Source: Algoriphagus sp. (GTDB lineage: Bacteria; Bacteroidota; Bacteroidia; Cytophagales; Cyclobacteriaceae). From it: DNA of 64,000 nt. Positions 1-7,699 of this stretch are shown one piece after another. A program made the position numbers and the translations under genes. The stretch lies in contig NZ_JAUXYL010000007.1 of assembly GCF_030694375.1 (NCBI RefSeq), forward strand, positions 310,001 to 374,000, in the 5' to 3' direction. The notes beneath the pieces were generated by a model, which ran no database searches, was not told where the DNA came from, and was given only the letters and a program-made list of their open reading frames with translations. How positions within the stretch are numbered: the first letter of the stretch is position 1; every line of letters begins with the position of its first letter.

Positions 1-36
1 AAGGCGATTATCCTGTTCAAACACAAAAATCGCCTT
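1..36. terminator. Inverted repeat at window edge
   Basis: Arms AAGGCGAT (1-8) and ATCGCCTT (29-36) are perfectly complementary with a 20-base loop. It may be the terminator of a gene that lies off the left edge. There is no long T-run, so the call is weak. Confidence 0.3.
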
Positions 37-157
37 TGATCAAAATACATCAACATTTCGTGACTTGCCCGTTAAACATTTTGACTTGGACAAAGTCTAA
101 TTGGCGTATCCAAAAATTTCAAACCAACAAATTCATCAAACCAAATTATTAATTCCT

Positions 158-742
158 ATGAAACTGATTACCACATTAATCCTGGCATTTGGGACCTTTT
201 TTTCCACAAATGAAACTATTGCTCCTGCCACAGTAAACAAAACCGAAAGTCAAGTCACTTGGAAAGCCTCCAAAGTTACCGGTGAGCATTGGGGATATGT
301 ACCCATCGCTGATGCAAACCTTGATGTCACTGGAGGAAAAATCACCGGAGGTTCATTCGAAATGGACATGGTCAACTTAACCGTCGAAGACCTGACTGAC
401 GAAAAATCAAAAGGTAACCTGACCAATCACTTGAAGTCTGACGATTTCTTTTCGGTAGAAAAATTCAACAGATCAACCTTCAAAATCACAGAGGTAAAAT
501 CTACAAGCGCTACAGATTACACCATCACCGGTAATCTAACCATCAAGGGAATTACTAAGGCAGTTTCTTTCCCTGCCAAAGTTGCAGTAGCAGGAAAGAA
601 AATGACAGCAACTGGAACCATCAAATTTGACAGAACCCACTACGACATTAAGTTCCGATCAGGAAACTTCTTTGAGAATCTGGGTGACCGAATGATTTAC
701 GATGAGGTGAATTTGGATGTGAAGCTTGTTGCGACTATCTGA
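158..742 (+). CDS. YceI family protein
   Basis: Predicted exported lipocalin-fold protein of the YceI family (polyisoprenoid-binding or stress related; the exact ligand is unknown). The ATG at 158 is preferred over an in-frame start 19 codons earlier, because it opens a signal-like segment (MKLITTLILAFGTFF). The mature part shows the family pattern: a W-x-A-S-K-V-T-G strand, a G-G-x-F-x-M-D segment, a central L-K-S-D-D-F-F motif and a C-terminal F-D-R-T-H-Y-D-I-K-F-R-S-G strand. About 194 aa, normal for the family. It stands alone and is followed by a strong terminator. Confidence 0.88.
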   Translation: MKLITTLILAFGTFFSTNETIAPATVNKTESQVTWKASKVTGEHWGYVPIADANLDVTGGKITGGSFEMDMVNLTVEDLTDEKSKGNLTNHLKSDDFFSVEKFNRSTFKITEVKSTSATDYTITGNLTIKGITKAVSFPAKVAVAGKKMTATGTIKFDRTHYDIKFRSGNFFENLGDRMIYDEVNLDVKLVATI

Positions 743-776
743 TTGAAATATTGAAAAATTTCAAAATTGAAAAATT

Positions 777-811
777 AGGTCTGAGAGAAATCTCAGGCCT
801 TTTTTATTTTT
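777..811 (+). terminator. Rho-independent terminator of the YceI gene
   Basis: A 10-bp stem (AGGTCTGAGA with TCTCAGGCCT, one G-U pair) closes a GAAA tetraloop and is followed by a run of T. It starts 34 bases after the YceI stop codon. Confidence 0.9.
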
Positions 812-846
812 CAGTGCGCCAGTATCCTCTAAGCTTTTAAGGTTAG

Positions 847-875
847 ACCTTTAAGGTTTTGAAAACCTGAAAGGT
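847..875. repeat. ACCTTT-AGGTTTT hairpin between convergent genes
   Basis: Two 14-base arms (847-860 and 862-875) pair with one mismatch around a single central G. It sits between the convergent YceI and Fic genes and closely resembles the hairpin at 48645-48676. Probably a bidirectional terminator or processing stem. Confidence 0.6.
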
Positions 876-917
876 ATTTTCCGCTTTTTAGTGCAAATTA
901 TTTTAATTCTTTTGGGC

Positions 918-2438
918 CTAATGCTTAATCAAACTGGCCAAAAAAACTGCAAATGGTCGGATATTTTGCTCCGAGCTACCGGATTCTAGAGCGCTTAAAT
1001 ACGCATCCCTTTGGATCATAGGAACAACAGTCCAAGGATATCCACCTGAAGCAAGAAACAAGTTCATCAAGAACCTTCCCAAACGTCCATTTCCATCTAT
1101 GTAGGGATGAATGTAGACGAACATAAAATGACCTAAAACAGCCCTTACCGCAGGACTTGATTCATTTGCCAAAAGATCAAAATATACAGGCATCAGGTCT
1201 TTGACTGCGTCACTATTCGGTGGTACATGTTTGGAACGCCTGATGTAAACGGGTTGGTTTCGGTATCCCGCCAAATCCGAAGCCTTAATTATGCCCGCCG
1301 TTACACTGGGAGCAAATAGCTCTCTATACCAATTCTGGTGTACCTCATCCGCAACTGTCCCGGAGTTTTCTCCCCTCAATACTCGCTCTACGGCCCTTTT
1401 TACCTCCATAAAGGCCTGCCAATAACCTCTCGCAGCAATTGCATCTCGCTGCTGCCGATCACTATCAGCATGTTCTGGTTGCCATTGCCCACTTCGCACT
1501 CTTTCTATCAAATCCGCAGAAACTCGGTAACCTTCAATAGATAGCGAATTATAAGCATCATTCACAAAATTATCCGAAACCAGCTGGAGATACCCATTGA
1601 TATCATCAGGTAACCCAGGTGCTGCAGGAAAAACTTCTAAGATAGGCTCCCGCATGGACTGCCACATAAGCTGGAGTCTGTTCACATAGGGAGAGACCTG
1701 CCGTGAAGGTATAGAAAATGGGCTTGGGGCAATAAATGGGTCATTTGTTTTGACTTGGTATCCCGCTGAGCGCATCCCAGAAAGGATATCTTCTGCAATT
1801 TTATCCCGCCCAATATTTCTGAAAGCTCCTGCAATACGTCCAGCAACCACACTTTGTCCGCCAGCTAGCAGAATTCGCAATAGCTCTGACGCATCTCTAA
1901 AGGTTGCCAAGGCCGTCCGCGCCTCTGTGGGATTGTTTCGAAAGAAAGGCTCCGAGCTGTAAATCAATGCCGAAGCCAAAGAAAACATTCTCAACCCATT
2001 ACTTTCAACTTGAAGTTCTTCAGGACCAGCAATGCTGGCTCTAGTTTCAAAAATTGAGGTTTCAAAGGGAAGTGTCGTGATCTGATTTCGTGCCTGCGGT
2101 GAGCGGACAAGAAGCTGTCGGGGCACGGTCAAATTCCCTGCATGAAAAACCACCGACTGTTCCGGCGACAAGCTCCATTTATCCCCAAATCTTTCATTCA
2201 GATAAGCTGCTATAAAATCCCAAAAAGAGGTGAACCAAGATGTGCTTTCTCCTGCGGTCTCATCAGGTCTGGCAGGAATATACCAGCCTCGAATCACCTC
2301 TTTCAGAAAACCTGTTTTCAGGAGCCTTTCCCGATGAGTTCGAGTCAAGTCGGATGACTTTATTGCTATTCTTCCCAATCCTTGTAAATCCCTCAGGACA
2401 GCCAACGAATCTGCGAGTTTTTCTGAAGGGCTTGCCAT
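918..2438 (-). CDS. Fic family protein with AbiEi-like N-terminal domain
   Basis: Predicted Fic enzyme that transfers AMP (or another phosphate-containing group) to protein hydroxyls. The core motif HPYIDGNGRLGR is complete at residues 444-455, including the catalytic His and the Asn/Arg residues. An inhibitory-helix motif of the form (S/T)xxxE(G/N), S298-LSI-E302-G303, lies upstream of the core, the arrangement of self-inhibited class II Fic proteins. Residues 1 to about 160 resemble the winged-helix/AbiEi antitoxin-like region seen in Bacteroidota regulators (IKSSDLTRTHRERLLKTGFL, then RGWYIPARP), so this may be a DNA-binding enzyme. 506 aa. Four exact-spaced 24-bp direct repeats overlap its promoter, which suggests autoregulation. 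The target protein cannot be read from sequence. Confidence 0.88.
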   Translation of the reverse strand: MASPSEKLADSLAVLRDLQGLGRIAIKSSDLTRTHRERLLKTGFLKEVIRGWYIPARPDETAGESTSWFTSFWDFIAAYLNERFGDKWSLSPEQSVVFHAGNLTVPRQLLVRSPQARNQITTLPFETSIFETRASIAGPEELQVESNGLRMFSLASALIYSSEPFFRNNPTEARTALATFRDASELLRILLAGGQSVVAGRIAGAFRNIGRDKIAEDILSGMRSAGYQVKTNDPFIAPSPFSIPSRQVSPYVNRLQLMWQSMREPILEVFPAAPGLPDDINGYLQLVSDNFVNDAYNSLSIEGYRVSADLIERVRSGQWQPEHADSDRQQRDAIAARGYWQAFMEVKRAVERVLRGENSGTVADEVHQNWYRELFAPSVTAGIIKASDLAGYRNQPVYIRRSKHVPPNSDAVKDLMPVYFDLLANESSPAVRAVLGHFMFVYIHPYIDGNGRLGRFLMNLFLASGGYPWTVVPMIQRDAYLSALESGSSEQNIRPFAVFLASLIKH

Positions 2439-2455
2439 TGCGCTACCTTTTTTTC

Positions 2456-2463
2456 CAAAAGTA
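2456..2463 (-). promoter_or_regulatory. -7 box (TACTTTTG) for the Fic gene
   Basis: On the minus strand TACTTTTG matches the Bacteroidota -7 consensus TAnnTTTG. It lies 18 bases upstream of the ATG, so the leader would be very short. The nearest iteron falls between this box and the -33 position. No clear TTG -33 element is visible. Confidence 0.6.
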
Positions 2464-2466
2464 ACA

Positions 2467-2552
2467 TTTAGCTTTTAATGTTGTATAATTTTTAGCTTTT
2501 AACGATCTATTAATTTTAGCTTTTATTGACTCACTGTATTTAGCTTTTAATG
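2467..2552. promoter_or_regulatory. Four iterons with exact 24-bp period upstream of fic
   Basis: The 14-mer TTTAGCTTTTAATG occurs at 2467, 2491, 2515 and 2539. Copies 1 and 4 are identical, copy 2 ends AACG and copy 3 ends ATTG. The start-to-start distance is 24 bp every time, while the 10-bp spacers are unrelated. In the gene's direction the repeat reads CATTAAAAGCTAAA. The array covers the -10 to -100 region of the Fic promoter, as expected for cooperative binding of a regulator, perhaps the Fic protein's own N-terminal domain. Confidence 0.85.
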
Positions 2553-2606
2553 TATTAATTTTGATCTTCAACAACCTAAAACCAATCTCCCACCAACCAC
2601 TTTATC

Positions 2607-5273
2607 CTACAAATCATACTTCACCGTCAGCATTCCATACCTCGGCTGCACCAAGTAGGAGAAGGTACTGATCAGGTTTTCACTGAAACTATCCCGTCGA
2701 ATGGCCTGTGTATTCAGCATATTCCAAACAGAAAGTCGGAATTCCCAAGGGCTCTTTTTCCCCTGATATCCCAAAAAGGCATTCAAAAACTCAAAGTCAC
2801 TTCGTACACCACTCTCCTGATTGAGGTAGGAATTATAGGTATAATCCGCATTCAGCTTTAATCCTTTATAGATGTCCAAGTCAATTTCCATCTTGGGACT
2901 GTGAGTGGAGAAGGTATTGGACAGCGCTCCGGAATTGTAATTATTGGCAGTGAAAGCATAGCCCAAATCCACTTCCAAAACTTTGAAGAACGTGGAGGTC
3001 ACCTTGAAATCATAGGTCTGCGAAAACTGCTCATTTCGGGTCGGTCTTTCGTCCAACACCAAATTGGTCGTGAAAGCATTCCAGCGGCCGCCTGCCGAAA
3101 GCTTGAAGCGATTGTAGCGCTTATCCATTCGGAGATCTCCATTGAGTGTTTCGTTGACGGCTTCCACATTCAAAGCTGAAAGCAGCCGGTTGATTCCTGC
3201 AAAATCCGTCGTCGTGATGATTTCATCCCGCTTACGCTGCCAGTTGACATTCCCAAAGAAATTCAACCCGGAAAACATGTCAAAATGATTGTAATTGAGC
3301 GTGTGCGTGGAAAAAAGCCCGTTGTCCAACATCCGATTCCCCTGAAAAATCGAGTTGTAATCCTGCAGAACCAGTCCCTGTGTGAGCTTTTGGATATCCA
3401 TGAAATTAGCCTCTGTCTGATACCGGTAAGTCAAAGATTTGGTCGATTTGATACTCCATTTGGAATAAAATCCCGGTAAGGCAAGCACTTTGTCATAGGT
3501 TAATTCATTCCCAAACTGCTGATCCTGCCAAGCATAACGATGCAGGTAAACCGATGGACTGATGATCATTTTTTTCCACTTGGTCTTGTAGGTCATTCCT
3601 AAATAAATGTCCTGAAATCCAAAGTCAGCATCATTTTCAAACTCCTCAAAAACCTGCTCTGAATCCATTTGATCCAAGTTCCCAATCATACTTTGAGCAA
3701 TGTTTTGATAGCCCAATGACCAATTCAGATGGTTGGTTGCGTTGAGGATTTGGTAGTAATTAAAAGCTCCCTCGATGGTTTGGGTGTGAATATCCTGTTG
3801 CTGAAGGAAGCGATAGCTTTCTTGATCCATGACCGGAAACAGCCCGACAAATGGTTTTTGATTCGAAGTCAGATCATATAAGGGATCCTGAAACTTCTTT
3901 TCCCAATTTACCTCCATCGAAAATACTCGCTTTACAGTTGGGGCATGGTACCATTCTGCCTTTTGTTGAAGGCTATAGGGTGTTCTGGACTGAACCGTCG
4001 CCAGGTTTTGTTCGATTTGTCCAAAATTGGAGTTAAGCGAATTGCCGTTCTCAATATCAGTCAGCTTGCCGAAAAAGCTGTATTTGAAATAAGTTTCTTC
4101 CTTGGGGGTAAAGGTCAACCCATATTTGAGCAGGCCCGATTTGTTCTCTACCAGACTTGCAGAAGTCAGCAACTCCTGATTGTTTTCACCCGAATTCAGA
4201 TAGGTTCGAAAAGAGGAACTCCCAAGCCTATTTTCCGAACTTGATCCAATCAGGAACCCGGAATGTCGCCATTTTTTACTCGGGTTAAAGTTGAAATTGA
4301 ATGCACCGAGGTGCGTCTCCAGTGAGGCTGCATTGTCTCTGTTCGCCATGGGAATACCAAAATCATCACTTCCGATACTGACTTTTGAGCCAGTTTTACC
4401 ACCCAAGCCTGCCAATCCTCCGCTAAAGCGGAAATAATCCTGAAGGGTAAAGGTCTGTTCCCCAACATTGTTAGAGCCACCGATCAGGTTGAGATTAACT
4501 TTTGGGGCATAATAGAATACATTTGCATGCCCTAGGTAGCGTTCCTGTGGACCAACCCCGGCAGTTACATCTCCAAAGACCATATTCTTTTTCCCGTCCT
4601 TGAGCTGGATATTCAAGGCCAAAGTCTCGTCATTGTCCAGTCCACGAATAGGCGAGATTTCATTGAAGTTTTTTAGAACCTGAACCCGATCCACGGCATT
4701 GGCGGGGAGGTTTTTGGTGGCAAGCTTGGTGTCTCCGTCAAAGAAAGTTTTCCCATCCACCAATATTTTATCCACCTTTTTGCCCTGCACTTTTACATCT
4801 CCATTGTCGTCAATCTGAAATCCCGGCAACTTCTCCAGCACATCTTCCAGTTTTCGCTCATTCCCTGTGGTAAAAGCATCAGTCTTATAGGTAAGCGTAT
4901 CGCCACGCATAGTCACGGGCATCTCTGAGACTACTTCCACTAAACCGAGCTCGGTATCGCTTTGCTTGAGTACAATCTGCATCTGAACTTCAGAATCCCA
5001 TTCGGTAATCAGCCTTTCGAATTGCTGATAGCCTACAAAAGAAACCCGGAGTAAATATTGGGATCCCGGCGTCAATGTCACTTTAAATCTTCCCTCATCG
5101 TTGGTGATTCCAAAGCCTCCGATCTTTTGGGTGCTTTGGTTGATGGCCACCACGTTGGCATAGGCTATCGGCCTATTCAAACTGTCCAAAACCTGCCCGA
5201 TGAGTGGCTTGGTTTGGGAAAAAGCGGAACCTGTAATCAGAAGAAAGCCAATCAGGAAAAACTTCACTTTCAA
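2607..5273 (-). CDS. TonB-dependent-receptor-like outer-membrane beta-barrel protein
   Basis: Predicted outer-membrane receptor/transporter. From the chosen start: signal peptide ending AFSQ (1-20), CarboxypepD_reg-like beta-sandwich (about 22-105, LIGQVLDSLNRPIAYANVV), a plug-like region with the typical R-K-L-E-D-V-L-E-K-L-P-G-F motif and LVDGKTFFDGD, then a long barrel of alternating strands to the C-terminus. About 888 aa. No ATG precedes the signal peptide except one 69 codons upstream, whose extra N-terminus is encoded by palindromic repeats and looks spurious. The TTG at 5273 (or GTG at 5267) is therefore the better start, with moderate certainty. It lies downstream of two GLPGLI genes, a known pairing in Bacteroidota. 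The substrate is unknown. Confidence 0.85.
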   Translation of the reverse strand: MKVKFFLIGFLLITGSAFSQTKPLIGQVLDSLNRPIAYANVVAINQSTQKIGGFGITNDEGRFKVTLTPGSQYLLRVSFVGYQQFERLITEWDSEVQMQIVLKQSDTELGLVEVVSEMPVTMRGDTLTYKTDAFTTGNERKLEDVLEKLPGFQIDDNGDVKVQGKKVDKILVDGKTFFDGDTKLATKNLPANAVDRVQVLKNFNEISPIRGLDNDETLALNIQLKDGKKNMVFGDVTAGVGPQERYLGHANVFYYAPKVNLNLIGGSNNVGEQTFTLQDYFRFSGGLAGLGGKTGSKVSIGSDDFGIPMANRDNAASLETHLGAFNFNFNPSKKWRHSGFLIGSSSENRLGSSSFRTYLNSGENNQELLTSASLVENKSGLLKYGLTFTPKEETYFKYSFFGKLTDIENGNSLNSNFGQIEQNLATVQSRTPYSLQQKAEWYHAPTVKRVFSMEVNWEKKFQDPLYDLTSNQKPFVGLFPVMDQESYRFLQQQDIHTQTIEGAFNYYQILNATNHLNWSLGYQNIAQSMIGNLDQMDSEQVFEEFENDADFGFQDIYLGMTYKTKWKKMIISPSVYLHRYAWQDQQFGNELTYDKVLALPGFYSKWSIKSTKSLTYRYQTEANFMDIQKLTQGLVLQDYNSIFQGNRMLDNGLFSTHTLNYNHFDMFSGLNFFGNVNWQRKRDEIITTTDFAGINRLLSALNVEAVNETLNGDLRMDKRYNRFKLSAGGRWNAFTTNLVLDERPTRNEQFSQTYDFKVTSTFFKVLEVDLGYAFTANNYNSGALSNTFSTHSPKMEIDLDIYKGLKLNADYTYNSYLNQESGVRSDFEFLNAFLGYQGKKSPWEFRLSVWNMLNTQAIRRDSFSENLISTFSYLVQPRYGMLTVKYDL

Positions 5274-5294
5274 TGAAAATAGACTGGGTAATTT

Positions 5295-5424
5295 CGGTGA
5301 GTGGAGACACTCACCGAGGCGAAGGAAAAAGCCAAGGCAAATCAGCGCCCGATTAATTCCATAAAATGATTTTTTCAATGCTTTCGGTGAGTGAAAATAT
5401 TCCGGTGAGTGGAGACACTCACCG
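5295..5424. repeat. Paired palindromes with GAGA loop upstream of the receptor gene
   Basis: A perfect palindrome with 9-bp arms CGGTGAGTG / CACTCACCG and loop GAGA occurs twice, at 5295-5316 and 5403-5424. A half copy (CGGTGAGTG) sits at 5385 and a diverged right arm (CACTCATCGAGGC) near 5441. Both full copies are preceded by T-rich DNA and followed by a GGC word. The family reappears with different arms at 38450-38473. The 343-base gap 5274-5616 otherwise shows no gene. Confidence 0.8.
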
Positions 5425-5584
5425 GGGCTAGGCTTTTGAGCACACTCATCGAGGCTAAAAATTTGCATCCAAAAAGGCATAGTTATTCAAGTGTGAAATA
5501 TGAATGCTGAAATTGAAATATTGAGGATGGATTTTGAGTTCTACAAACTGATCACTGAAAACTGACCACTCTGTCCCGAGTCTC

Positions 5585-5620
5585 GATACTTGGTACTATG
5601 TACTTCGTACTTGGTACTAG
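5585..5620. repeat. Degenerate TACTTGGTACTA word repeat
   Basis: Variants of GTACTTGGTACTA and TACTTCGTAC are strung together and run into the stop codon of the GLPGLI gene. Low-complexity word repeats of this style recur in many gaps of this window. Confidence 0.6.
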
Positions 5621-6456
5621 TTTCCTACTCTAATCGTAAACTGATTCCCCTCACCAGGTTTCCCTTGGTATTGATTCATCATCTGCTTCATTCCCGCTTC
5701 TTGCATCGCCCGAAACTCTTCCCTGTTGACCACCTTCCCTTTTTTGGGTTGTTCGATTTTCACGGGGTTTGTGGATGGGTTCAGCTCGATCTTTTCGCAA
5801 ATCAGGATTCTTCCCTGATTCTGAACTTCCAGAATCAGCCCGGGAAGTCCGAAAAAGTTATCCGGTCCATGTGACACCGGAATCTCCGGGGTAAACCAAG
5901 CCGTCACGCGGATGGTGTCTTTGACGTTTTCCATTTCGGTCATTCCTGTAGAAAACCGCTGCGAATCGACTATTCGAGAATAAGTCGCCTTTTGGGCGGT
6001 GTAATTGCCTATTTTTTTGGTTTCACCGGTGAGCTCCCATTCGCTGGGCTCAAGCGTATCTTTGATCAGAAACTCCTTCCCCATCACTTCTTCTTCCCGC
6101 AAATAGGACTGATCGGCTAGGTTTTTATATAGAACCTTGTCCTGACTCCCCGTGTTAATAACCATGGTCATTCCTCCTGATGAGGCGGTCGCAGGTCCTC
6201 CACCCAAGCTTTCCGCCTGCTTCCAGGTGGATTCAGTTTGGGTAAAAGAAAGAATGTAATCCCGTTCCATCTGCTTTTTGAGTTGGGCTTGGATTTCAGC
6301 CATCTGCTCAGGTGCCATTTTGGTGGAATCCATTGAGATCTTGACCTGTGAGGAAGACTTATAGTACGCTCTTCCTGTGAGTCCTTGAGCAATAGCTTGG
6401 GGAATAGTCACACTAAGAAAGAAGAGGGAAACGAGTAAAAGAATTTTAGCTTTCAT
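5617..6456 (-). CDS. GLPGLI family protein
   Basis: Exported protein of the Bacteroidota GLPGLI family, named for the motif present here as FFGLPGLILEVQ. Function is not established; members are usually found beside outer-membrane receptors. The signal peptide MKAKILLLVSLFFLSVTIPQ ends at AIAQ, followed by a beta-rich domain and a conserved basic C-terminus with G-K-V-V-N-R-E-E-F and M-K-Q-M-M-N-Q-Y-Q. 279 aa. It is a clear paralogue of the next upstream gene (6731-7564). A triple GTTAA box lies 148 bases upstream of its start, so it is probably controlled by the adjacent two-component system. Confidence 0.88.
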   Translation of the reverse strand: MKAKILLLVSLFFLSVTIPQAIAQGLTGRAYYKSSSQVKISMDSTKMAPEQMAEIQAQLKKQMERDYILSFTQTESTWKQAESLGGGPATASSGGMTMVINTGSQDKVLYKNLADQSYLREEEVMGKEFLIKDTLEPSEWELTGETKKIGNYTAQKATYSRIVDSQRFSTGMTEMENVKDTIRVTAWFTPEIPVSHGPDNFFGLPGLILEVQNQGRILICEKIELNPSTNPVKIEQPKKGKVVNREEFRAMQEAGMKQMMNQYQGKPGEGNQFTIRVGN

Positions 6457-6524
6457 TGTAGAATGGGATTTTTTATGCGGTGAAATTCACTTGAGATTTT
6501 ATTAATGTCAAACTGATGGGTTTT

Positions 6525-6563
6525 AGCGGCTGTCGACCGTGGACCGTCTTCCGTTGACGAAAT
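6525..6563. repeat. Dispersed GTCGAC / GTGGACCGT repeat, copy 1
   Basis: It begins GCGGCTGTCGAC, passes through GTGGACCGT and ends CGTTGACGAAAT. Close variants occur at 16291-16322 and 24971-25008, always between genes. Confidence 0.65.
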
Positions 6564-6603
6564 GTTCGTGCTACAAACCAATAAAAATCAAAACAAGCAA
6601 AGC

Positions 6604-6628
6604 GTTAAGCACTGTTAACGTGTGTTAA
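6604..6628. promoter_or_regulatory. Triple GTTAA operator, copy A
   Basis: GTTAA occurs at 6604, 6614 and 6624, exactly 10 bp apart, with spacers GCACT and CGTGT. The whole 25-bp block is identical to copy B at 7634-7658. Direct repeats on one helix face at 10-11 bp spacing are the usual target of OmpR/PhoB-type regulators, and such a regulator is encoded at 9262-9942. It lies upstream of the GLPGLI gene at 5617-6456. Confidence 0.75.
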
Positions 6629-6730
6629 GCTTGGATTTTAACTTTGCTTTTATTGAATTCGACGGGATAGAATTGCTGTTTTAGAATTTATTATTCTTGA
6701 ATCTTGGCTATTGATTCATGATTCTAAAAC

Positions 6731-7564
6731 TCATCCTCCAATCCGGATTTTCGATCCCTCGCCCTGTTTTCCCTGATACCGTTTCATCATCTGTTTCATA
6801 CTTTCTTCCTGCATAGATTGAAACTCTTTACTGTTGACGGTTTTTCCTTTTTTGGGGATGTGAATGAAAATCGGGTCCTGTTCCGGATTGAGTTCAATTC
6901 TTTCACAATAAAAAGCCCTCCCTCCATTATGAACTTCGAGGATCAATCCCGGCAAGCCATAGTAATCCTCCGGACCATGGGCCACGGGGATTTCCGGTGT
7001 AAACCAGACAATGACCTGAATCGTATCTTTCACATTTTCCATCTCGGCCATACCGATAGAAAATCGTCTTGAATCAACTATTTTCGTAAAAATAGCCTTG
7101 TGTGACGTGTAATTGCCGATTTTCTTGGTCTCATCGATAAGTTCCCACTCGGTGGGTTCCAAAACATCTTTGATCAAAAACTCCTTACCCATAAATTCCT
7201 GTTCTTGCGCGTAGGATTGCTTTGCTAAATTTTTATAAAGAACCTGGTCTTCCCTTCCTGAAAGATTGATAGTCATTCCATCGGATTGCTCCAAGGTAGA
7301 CTCTTTATCAATAGTTTCAACTTGTTTCCAATTGGACTCTGTCTGGAAAAATGTCAGGATAAAATTCCTTTCCCAAGGCTTTTTCATGATTTGATGGGCT
7401 TCCGCGATTTCCTCGGGATTCATTTCGGCACTGTCGATCCTGATCATGATTTGATTGGAGGCTCTGTAATACACCCTTCCGCTGAGTTGCTGGGCAAGTA
7501 TTGCCTGAGGAGCTGATAGAGTGAAAATGAATAGTGCGACAAGGAAAACAAGGGTAACCCTCAT
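6731..7564 (-). CDS. GLPGLI family protein (paralogue)
   Basis: Second GLPGLI protein, with the motif as YYGLPGLILEVH. The ATG at 7564 is chosen because it opens a signal peptide (MRVTLVFLVALFIFTLSAPQ, cleavage near AILAQ); an in-frame upstream start at 7630 would reach to within 4 bases of the operator at 7634. About 277 aa. It aligns along its whole length with the protein at 5617-6456, with the same TEWEL, KKIGNYT and V-W-F-T-P-E-I-P-V motifs, so the pair arose by duplication. It is transcribed away from the histidine kinase gene and shares the intergenic operator with it. Confidence 0.88.
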   Translation of the reverse strand: MRVTLVFLVALFIFTLSAPQAILAQQLSGRVYYRASNQIMIRIDSAEMNPEEIAEAHQIMKKPWERNFILTFFQTESNWKQVETIDKESTLEQSDGMTINLSGREDQVLYKNLAKQSYAQEQEFMGKEFLIKDVLEPTEWELIDETKKIGNYTSHKAIFTKIVDSRRFSIGMAEMENVKDTIQVIVWFTPEIPVAHGPEDYYGLPGLILEVHNGGRAFYCERIELNPEQDPIFIHIPKKGKTVNSKEFQSMQEESMKQMMKRYQGKQGEGSKIRIGG

Positions 7565-7633
7565 AGAAAATTTGATCAGATGCGATAAATAAAGATTCTG
7601 ACACAAACCAATCAGAAAGCCGGTATTCAATTA

Positions 7634-7658
7634 GTTAAGCACTGTTAACGTGTGTTAA
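7634..7658. promoter_or_regulatory. Triple GTTAA operator, copy B (divergent intergenic)
   Basis: Identical to copy A: GTTAA at 7634, 7644 and 7654 with the same spacers. It lies between the divergent GLPGLI (start 7564) and histidine kinase (start 7700) genes, a position suited to activating the GLPGLI gene and autoregulating the kinase operon. Confidence 0.8.
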
Positions 7659-7699
7659 CCCCGGTTTTTTTCGCTTTTTTATCCTTCTAATTTAGCGGT

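Noticed and set aside
2467..2552. CRISPR-like regular repeats
   Set aside because: Only four units of 14 bases with 10-base spacers and no cas genes; the position in a promoter fits operator iterons.
5274..5480. N-terminal extension of the outer-membrane receptor frame up to an ATG at 5480
   Set aside because: The extra residues are encoded by the palindromic repeats (repeating G-E-C-L-H-S-P) and sit before a normal signal peptide; real translation more likely starts at 5273.
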